DNA from: an uncultured Bacteroidales bacterium | GTDB lineage: Bacteria; Bacteroidota; Bacteroidia; Bacteroidales; Marinilabiliaceae | Direction of reading: 5' to 3' | Length of the DNA stretch: 13,377 nucleotides | NCBI GenBank assembly: GCA_937892095.1 | Contig: CALAVC010000001.1 | Location: 1-13,377 of the forward strand | Program-made: the position numbers and the translations under genes | The notes under the pieces: model-generated | Told to the model about the DNA's origin: nothing | The model's database searches: none | The model's input: only the letters and a program-made list of their open reading frames with translations | Shown here: one piece after another, positions 8,487 to 13,377 of the stretch | Numbering within the stretch: the stretch's first letter is position 1 | How the letters are laid out: each line of letters starts with the position of its first letter

Positions 8487-9329
8487 ATGGCTTTTTCAGA
8501 GGGTTTCTTGCGCAATTTTTTGCAGCGTGCGGTGACAGGCATAATCTTTGTCGTCGTTGTGGCTTGTGCTTTTATTCTTGGTCCCTACACCTATGCCATT
8601 ATAATGACCTCTATAATCACCATAGCCAGCATAGAGTATAACAGACTGCTTCGGGCTGGAGGTTATTCGCCACACATGTTCATGGCTCTTGGCATAAATG
8701 TCGTCGCTTTTACACTCGGATTCCTTGTCAATGTCAATGGCTTAGATTATCGAATGCTGTTCATTGTCGTTGGGCTTGTGTGGGCAATGTTTCTCGTCGA
8801 GCTTTTTAGTGCCAACAAAGACCCACTCGCCAACATAGCTCTTACAATGCTCTGTTGTGCCTATGTCGGGATGCCCTTCGCACTCTTCAATCTCCTTGCC
8901 TTTAAAGGCGATGCCTACGACTATCATCCCATAATAGGATTGTTTGCCCTCGTATGGGTCAACGACACAGGAGCATATCTCACGGGCGTAACACTCGGAC
9001 GGCACAAACTCTACGAACGCATATCGCCCAAGAAGACCATCGAAGGCTTCGTTGGTGGCATACTCCTTACCATGCTTGTCGGTTGGATATCCTACCATTT
9101 CTTTGATGACTTCTTTTTTCATGCAGGACGAACATTCGCACTGCTCAGTGCAGGCATTGTTGCCGTTGTCGGCACAGCTGGCGACCTCATAGAGTCCATG
9201 TTTAAACGATCTGTCAGTATAAAAGACTCCGGTCGAATCTTGCCTGGGCATGGTGGCGTTCTCGACCGCTTCGACGCTGTGATTTTCGTCGCACCCATAA
9301 TAAGTCTACTCTATTACTTTTTTACATAG
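8487..9329 (+). CDS. cdsA: Phosphatidate cytidylyltransferase (CDP-diacylglycerol synthase)
   Basis: CdsA is an inner-membrane enzyme that joins CTP and phosphatidic acid to make CDP-diacylglycerol, the precursor of all bacterial glycerophospholipids. The 280-residue protein is strongly hydrophobic with several membrane segments (for example about 15-32, 36-50, 66-83, 90-106, 114-138, 188-204, 217-230 and 265-279). The family signature is complete at 237-263: S, KR at 240-241, KD at 246-247, PGHGG at 253-257 and DRFD at 260-263. Other conserved pieces are WVNDTGAY (157-164) and SPKKTIEG (180-187). Length is typical. The stop codon lies 9 bases before psd, which is consistent with one phospholipid operon. 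Confidence 0.95.
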   Translation: MAFSEGFLRNFLQRAVTGIIFVVVVACAFILGPYTYAIIMTSIITIASIEYNRLLRAGGYSPHMFMALGINVVAFTLGFLVNVNGLDYRMLFIVVGLVWAMFLVELFSANKDPLANIALTMLCCAYVGMPFALFNLLAFKGDAYDYHPIIGLFALVWVNDTGAYLTGVTLGRHKLYERISPKKTIEGFVGGILLTMLVGWISYHFFDDFFFHAGRTFALLSAGIVAVVGTAGDLIESMFKRSVSIKDSGRILPGHGGVLDRFDAVIFVAPIISLLYYFFT

Positions 9330-9338
9330 CGCACCGAA

Positions 9339-9992
9339 ATGCAACTTCACAAAGAAGGTACCAAAACACTTATTCTTTCTGCCGTCTTATTCATCGTAAT
9401 CAACGTACCGGCTTGGCTCTACTTGCCTTCGCAAGCGGCACACGTAATCACTATAATTACTGTCATCTTGCTCGGCTTAGTCATCAATTTCTTTCGCCGT
9501 CCACAACGTCACACCGTCCGTATGGATGGTGCTGTCGTGTGTCCTTGCGACGGTACAGTTGTTGCCATCGAAGAAACCTACGAAGACGAGGTCCTCAAAT
9601 CAAAGGTCCTTCAGTTATCGGTCTTTATGTCCGTCACTAACGTACACATCAACTGGTTCCCCGTCGGTGGAGAAGTAACATACTATCGCCATCATGATGG
9701 CAAGAAAATGGCAGCCTATCTGCCCAAGTCGTCGCAACATAACGAACGCTCTACTATAGTCATCAAGACTGCCGACGGACAAGATGTCCTTGTACGTCAG
9801 GTCGCAGGTGCGCTCGCTCGTCGTGTGGTTAGCTACGTCTCCGAAGGACAAAAGGTCAATCAGTCAGACGAACTTGGCTTCATTAAGTTTGGCTCGCGCA
9901 TGGACATCTATTTGCCACTCGGCACCAAAGTCGACGTCAAACTCAAAGACAAGGTGGTCGGTAGCCAGACCATTCTCGCTTGGCTCAAATAA
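9339..9992 (+). CDS. psd: Phosphatidylserine decarboxylase, short (archaeal-like) type
   Basis: Psd converts phosphatidylserine to phosphatidylethanolamine using a pyruvoyl group made by self-cleavage of the proenzyme. The 217-residue protein belongs to the short class: one or two N-terminal membrane segments (about 10-29 and 34-51) and a compact catalytic domain. The processing site is seen as KFGSRMDIYLP (183-193), with cleavage expected between G185 and S186 so that S186 becomes the pyruvoyl group. Other conserved parts are the CPCDG segment (68-72) and FMSVTNVHINWFP (96-108). Its neighbour cdsA supplies the upstream precursor. A PS synthase gene (pssA), often close to psd in Bacteroidota, is not in the window. 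Confidence 0.93.
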   Translation: MQLHKEGTKTLILSAVLFIVINVPAWLYLPSQAAHVITIITVILLGLVINFFRRPQRHTVRMDGAVVCPCDGTVVAIEETYEDEVLKSKVLQLSVFMSVTNVHINWFPVGGEVTYYRHHDGKKMAAYLPKSSQHNERSTIVIKTADGQDVLVRQVAGALARRVVSYVSEGQKVNQSDELGFIKFGSRMDIYLPLGTKVDVKLKDKVVGSQTILAWLK

Positions 9993-10037
9993 TCATTCAT
10001 AATTATCAATACATTTCCTTTAAAACAATAGGCAATA

Positions 10038-11450
10038 GTGAAGACAAGGGGTAGCTATTTCGAGCTGATAGACCAAACCTACTACTTCCCGCAAGATGGT
10101 TTCGATTTGGAAAACGGCAACTTGTTTTTCAACAATATATCTTTGCGCTACATAATAAGCAAGTACGGCACACCCGTAAAAATAACCTACTTGCCCAAGA
10201 TTGGCGATCAGATAAAACGTGTTCGCAACCTTTTTAGCAAAGCTCTGCGTAGCAACGGCTACCATGGCGAATATAAATATTGCTATTGCACCAAAAGTTG
10301 TCACTTCAGCTTCGTTGTCAAAGAAGCTCTACGCTATGGAGTTCACCTCGAGACCAGCTCGGCTTACGACATCGATATTGTGCGCGAACTCTACAAAGAG
10401 GGCGCCATCGACAACAACATAATGATTATCAACAACGGCTACAAGAGCGACCTCTACTTGCAAAAAATAAAAGAGCTTGTCGACCTTGGATTCTCCAACT
10501 GCATAACCGTTCTCGACAGCATGGTCGAGCTCGACCGCCTTACAGCCGTTATGGATGGTAAGATAGCCAACGTTGGCATACGTATGGCCATCGATGAAGA
10601 GCCACAAGCCGCATACTACACAAGTCGCCTCGGTATTCGTCCGTCTGAAATAAGTAAGTTCTACAACGACAAGATAAAAGACAACCCTGCCGTAAACCTT
10701 GTTATGTTTCACTTCTTTGTCGACAGTGGCATAAAAGATACGCTATATTTTTGGGGCGTATTCCAAAAGGCTTTGTCGGTCTATGCCGAACTGAAAAAAC
10801 AGTGCGACACACTCCACATGATAGATCTTGGTGGTGGTCTGCCCATTCGTAGCAACCTCGCATTCGACTACGACTACAAGTACATGGTCAATGAACTTGT
10901 GCGTAGCATAAAGGAAGTGTGCCAAACCGAAGACATTGACGACCCCGACATCATAACCGAATTTGGCAAGTATACCGTTGGCGAGACTGGGGCTGTAATC
11001 TTCAAGGTCGTCGAAGCAAAACGTCAGAACGATACCGAACTTTGGTATCTGATAGACAATAGTCTTATGACCACCATACCCGATAGTTGGGGCATAAGCG
11101 AAAAGTTCATTCTTCTCCCCGTCAATAAGTGGGATAAGCCATATCAGCGAGTTAACATAGGTGGCATCACTTGCGACCATGCCGACTACTACAACACGGA
11201 AGACCTCAACCAGCAAGTCTTTATGCCTTGTGTCGATGCGCCAGACCCCGAGCCACTCTACATAGGTTTCTTCCACACTGGTGCCTATCAAGACTCCATA
11301 AGTGGCTATGGAGGCATAAAGCATTGTCTTATCCCAAGTCCCAAGCATGTTGTCATCGACCGCGACGAGAATGGACAGATTGTCGACTATCTGTTTAACG
11401 ATGAGCAACGCCCCGAAGATATGTTACGTATCTTAGGCTATAACAAGTAA
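10038..11450 (+). CDS. speA: PLP-dependent fold-III decarboxylase, arginine decarboxylase-like (short Bacteroidota form)
   Basis: The 470-residue protein resembles the roughly 465-residue enzymes annotated as arginine decarboxylase in Flavobacteriia and related groups. These would make agmatine for polyamine synthesis in the cytoplasm. Visible landmarks are the PLP lysine K86 in YCYCTKSCHF (81-90), LETSSAYDI (104-112), the phosphate-binding DLGGGLPI (263-270), TEFG (307-310), the active-site Cys-Asp pair C379-D380 in GGITCD and FFHTGAY (411-417). The start is a GTG at 10038: it gives MKTRGSYFELIDQTYYFPQ, which fits the remembered start of family members. It lies 45 bases after psd. The protein is much shorter than the long SpeA (about 630 residues) that I recall from Bacteroides. 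The decarboxylase family is secure; arginine as substrate, and hence the symbol, is inferred from family annotation. Confidence 0.85.
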   Translation: MKTRGSYFELIDQTYYFPQDGFDLENGNLFFNNISLRYIISKYGTPVKITYLPKIGDQIKRVRNLFSKALRSNGYHGEYKYCYCTKSCHFSFVVKEALRYGVHLETSSAYDIDIVRELYKEGAIDNNIMIINNGYKSDLYLQKIKELVDLGFSNCITVLDSMVELDRLTAVMDGKIANVGIRMAIDEEPQAAYYTSRLGIRPSEISKFYNDKIKDNPAVNLVMFHFFVDSGIKDTLYFWGVFQKALSVYAELKKQCDTLHMIDLGGGLPIRSNLAFDYDYKYMVNELVRSIKEVCQTEDIDDPDIITEFGKYTVGETGAVIFKVVEAKRQNDTELWYLIDNSLMTTIPDSWGISEKFILLPVNKWDKPYQRVNIGGITCDHADYYNTEDLNQQVFMPCVDAPDPEPLYIGFFHTGAYQDSISGYGGIKHCLIPSPKHVVIDRDENGQIVDYLFNDEQRPEDMLRILGYNK

Positions 11451-11464
11451 AAGATATTTCGCTT

Positions 11465-12424
11465 ATGCTTGCCTCCGAAGGTCCGACAGAAATAATCGGT
11501 CAGCAAGGCACATACGTTGTCTGCGGTTCCATGGGACGCAAAAGTCGCTTTGGAGGCATAATGCTTGCCACTGACAAGACTACGGGCAAAAAAGTAAGCA
11601 TTAAGCGAATCGATCGCCCTACCGACGAACATCGTGTTTTGCTCGGTCGATTGCAACGGACAGTTGTAAATGGTGTATCGCAAATCTTAGACATAGTCGA
11701 AATCCAAAACTCGCTCTATATAGTGCGCGAGTTTGTTGAGGGTACAGACCTTAAAACCATCTTCACCGACAAAAAAACATATGGGCGCATAGACGAGAAT
11801 AGGTGGCTCGATGTTGGGCGTAGCGTCTTGCGCATACTCAGTGCCGTACATTCGCTCGGCATAGTTCACCGCGACATAAAGCCTTCAAACATTGTTCTGC
11901 GCCATACGTCAGAAGCCGATGTGACCAAAGCAGACTATTCTGACGTCGTGCTTATCGATTTCGAACAATGTTCAGCCTTCCCGCCCGAAGAAGGATCGTT
12001 GCATACGTCGTTTGCTCTCATCTACTCTCCTCCCGAGATGGTTCTCAAGCGCAATGAACTCGTTGGGCCTCAAGCCGACCTCTTTTCGCTCGCCATAACC
12101 ATCTATCACCTCGTCATGGGTAAGACGCCCTACACAGATTGCAATCCCGAAGTGCTCATCAATCTGCAACTGACCTATCCCATGAAGAAGCCTGCGCGTA
12201 TGACTCAAGCCCTTTTCGACGTGTTGAGTCGTGCTGCATATAAGCAAAGCTTTAGGTTGCCACCCCGTCGCCTATCCGACGAAGAAATAGTTCTCACGCT
12301 ACGTCGTGGCATTGGTGGGCGCTACTCTTCTGCCGACGAGATGCTCTATGACCTTTGTAAAGTTGAGTCTGCTCTCTTGCCAGCGTCATGGTGGCAAAAG
12401 GCATTTGGCATAAGCAAACAATAG
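11465..12424 (+). CDS. Hanks-type serine/threonine protein kinase with DFE motif
   Basis: This 319-residue soluble protein has a bacterial eukaryotic-like kinase domain over most of its length. It shows a loose Gly-rich loop (GSMGRKSRFGG, 21-31), the ATP lysine K47 in VSIK (44-47), the hinge region VREFVEG (87-93), the catalytic loop HRDIKPSN (135-142) with D137 and N142, a DFE triplet (165-167) where most kinases have DFG, an APE-like PPE (189-191) and DLFSLA (205-210). K47, D137, N142 and D165 are present, so activity is plausible, but the Gly-to-Glu change and the loose loop leave it open. There is no transmembrane segment, PASTA repeat or other sensor domain; residues about 270-319 do not resemble a known domain to me. 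It starts 14 bases after the decarboxylase and ends 20 bases before thyA, so it is probably co-transcribed. Its targets are unknown. Confidence 0.88.
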   Translation: MLASEGPTEIIGQQGTYVVCGSMGRKSRFGGIMLATDKTTGKKVSIKRIDRPTDEHRVLLGRLQRTVVNGVSQILDIVEIQNSLYIVREFVEGTDLKTIFTDKKTYGRIDENRWLDVGRSVLRILSAVHSLGIVHRDIKPSNIVLRHTSEADVTKADYSDVVLIDFEQCSAFPPEEGSLHTSFALIYSPPEMVLKRNELVGPQADLFSLAITIYHLVMGKTPYTDCNPEVLINLQLTYPMKKPARMTQALFDVLSRAAYKQSFRLPPRRLSDEEIVLTLRRGIGGRYSSADEMLYDLCKVESALLPASWWQKAFGISKQ

Positions 12425-12444
12425 AATAAAATCCAAAGTCAGTA

Positions 12445-13239
12445 ATGCTACAATATTTAGATTTAGCTCGTCGAGTACTTGCCGAAGGCAGCCGACGCGA
12501 TGATCGTACGGGCACTGGCACTATCGGCATCTTCGGACATCAGATGACGTTCGACCTTTCGGCAGGATACCCATTGCTGACAACTAAAAAACTCCACACC
12601 AAATCTATCATCTACGAGCTCCTATGGTTTCTGCGTGGCTCTACCAATATCGAATGGTTGCAGCAAAATGGAGTCCGTATATGGAACGAATGGGCAGACG
12701 AGAATGGTGAACTCGGACCCGTCTACGGACATCAATGGCGCTCTTGGGCAGCCCCCGATGGTCGCACCATCGATCAGATAGCCAAGGTGATAGAAGACAT
12801 CAAGCGCACACCATATAGTCGACGACTAATAGTGAATGCTTGGAATGTTGCCGACATCGACCAGATGAAGTTGCCCCCATGCCACGTCATGTTTCAGTTC
12901 TACGTGCAAGATGGTGCGCTTAGTTGCCAGCTCTACCAGCGTAGTGCCGACATATTCCTCGGTTTGCCATTTAATATCGCCTCCTATGCTCTTCTGACCA
13001 TGATGATTGCGCAAGTTTGCAACCTACGCCCAGGTCATTTCGTACATACGCTTGGTGACGCGCATATTTATCTCAATCATATCGATCAGATAAAGTTGCA
13101 GCTCACTCGAGTCCCGTACGCTCTTCCAACAATGAAAATTAACCCCACAATATCCTCTATCGACGATTTCTCCTATTCCGATTTTGAACTCATCGGTTAT
13201 GAGGCTCACCCACACATAAAAGGTGAAGTTAGTGTATAG
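12445..13239 (+). CDS. thyA: Thymidylate synthase (ThyA type)
   Basis: ThyA methylates dUMP to dTMP with 5,10-methylenetetrahydrofolate, producing dihydrofolate; it is needed for DNA synthesis. The protein has 264 residues, the same length as the E. coli enzyme, and all key residues are visible: R21 in the RTGTGT loop (21-26), W80 and NEWAD (81-85), YGHQWRSW (94-101), catalytic C146 in LPPCHV (143-148), QRSADIFLGLPFN (165-177) with N177, and GDAHIYLNH (204-212). The C terminus (HIKGEVSV) is intact, so the gene is complete. It is the last gene before the right repeat arm, 80 bases from stop codon to arm. A dihydrofolate reductase gene often follows thyA in bacteria but would lie outside the window. 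No hairpin terminator is visible after it. Confidence 0.97.
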   Translation: MLQYLDLARRVLAEGSRRDDRTGTGTIGIFGHQMTFDLSAGYPLLTTKKLHTKSIIYELLWFLRGSTNIEWLQQNGVRIWNEWADENGELGPVYGHQWRSWAAPDGRTIDQIAKVIEDIKRTPYSRRLIVNAWNVADIDQMKLPPCHVMFQFYVQDGALSCQLYQRSADIFLGLPFNIASYALLTMMIAQVCNLRPGHFVHTLGDAHIYLNHIDQIKLQLTRVPYALPTMKINPTISSIDDFSYSDFELIGYEAHPHIKGEVSV

Positions 13240-13315
13240 GTTGCTTTGCGCCATCCTTTTTGAACAACAGAAAACAATCTTTGTAGCAGAAGTCGTCGTT
13301 CTGTCTATATCTCCA

Positions 13316-13323
13316 TATATTTG
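13316..13323 (+). promoter_or_regulatory. TAnnTTTG box straddling the inner edge of the right repeat
   Basis: TATATTTG fits the Bacteroidota -7 consensus exactly. Its first four bases (13316-13319) are unique sequence and its TTTG (13320-13323) is the first part of the repeat arm. It points out of the window to the right, towards whatever follows. No TTTG occurs at the usual 19-21 base distance upstream; the nearest, at 13280-13283, is 32 bases away. It is a box match only. Confidence 0.4.
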
Positions 13324-13377
13324 CAGAATTCAAGTTAATAATGCAACGCTTTCGAATTCGAAATTAGTCATTTCTTT
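13320..13377. repeat. Right arm of terminal inverted repeat
   Basis: Bases 13320-13375 are the reverse complement of 1-56 at 55 of 56 positions (A at 13337 is the difference). Bases 13376-13377 belong to sequence whose left-hand counterpart would lie just off the window. The arm starts 80 bases after the thyA stop codon and contains the same 14-bp palindrome (13350-13363) and GAATTC sites as the left arm. Confidence 0.93.
13350..13363. repeat. Perfect 14-bp palindrome in right arm
   Basis: TTTCGAATTCGAAA is repeated here from the left arm (13-26). Being self-complementary, it has the same sequence in both arms whatever their orientation. I found no third copy inside the window. Confidence 0.85.

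Noticed and set aside
10010..10017. TACATTTC as a promoter before the decarboxylase
   Set aside because: It differs from the consensus at the last base and has no matching upstream element; read-through from psd explains expression equally well.
10743..11408. 221-residue open frame on the minus strand inside the decarboxylase gene
   Set aside because: The overlapping + strand frame carries the active-site motifs of the decarboxylase; the antisense frame shows none.
13240..13319. tRNA, small RNA, terminator or CRISPR in the gap after thyA
   Set aside because: I saw no cloverleaf, no hairpin with a T run and no spaced repeats in these 80 bases; only the promoter-like box at the end stands out.
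1..13377. Linear virus, linear plasmid or Borg-like element with terminal inverted repeats
   Set aside because: The repeats sit at the ends, but every gene is a chromosomal housekeeping or uptake gene. There is no polymerase, replication initiator, capsid, partition or mobilisation gene.
1..13377. Composite transposon
   Set aside because: Oppositely oriented repeat ends would fit, but no transposase is visible and the outer parts of the repeats are off the window. It is kept only as an alternative under the inverted-repeat finding.

Overview
The window reads as ordinary chromosome from a member of the Bacteroidota, most likely a Bacteroidales. The evidence is a SusC/SusD pair, promoter boxes of the TAnnTTTG type, mostly A-rich gene starts without a strong Shine-Dalgarno, and proteins that look Bacteroidota-like (RNase R, Obg, CdsA, a short fold-III arginine decarboxylase). 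The family or genus cannot be fixed from sequence reading alone. All nine genes lie on the + strand and nearly fill the window; no gap without a gene reaches 300 bases.

Layout, left to right. Bases 1-56 are one arm of an inverted repeat. rnr (RNase R, 80-2461) follows and ends at a perfect 19-bp hairpin terminator (2496-2538). A self-contained SusC/SusD outer-membrane uptake pair (2646-5615 and 5653-7293) comes next, with its own promoter box and a second hairpin terminator (7308-7356). The third block is a run of six co-directional genes: obgE (7408-8412), cdsA (8487-9329), psd (9339-9992), a PLP-dependent arginine decarboxylase-like gene (10038-11450), a Hanks-type protein kinase with a DFE motif (11465-12424) and thyA (12445-13239). 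The last 138 bases hold a TAnnTTTG box and the second arm of the inverted repeat (13320-13375).

How the genes fit together. CdsA makes CDP-diacylglycerol and Psd makes phosphatidylethanolamine, so these two belong to one phospholipid pathway, although the connecting PS synthase is absent here. The decarboxylase (polyamine or arginine metabolism), the kinase and ThyA (dTMP synthesis) are tightly spaced and probably co-transcribed with them. RNase R (RNA decay) and Obg (50S ribosome assembly) are housekeeping genes. SusC/SusD import an unknown oligomer, probably a glycan.

The most unusual feature is the 56-bp inverted repeat (55 of 56 bases identical) at the two extreme ends, each arm holding a 14-bp perfect palindrome. 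A TAnnTTTG box straddles the inner edge of the right arm only, so an inversion of the segment would in principle move an outward promoter from one side to the other. The duller explanation, a contig that stops just inside a multicopy repeat at both ends, is at least as likely. I see no recombinase, transposase, replication, phage or defence gene in the window.
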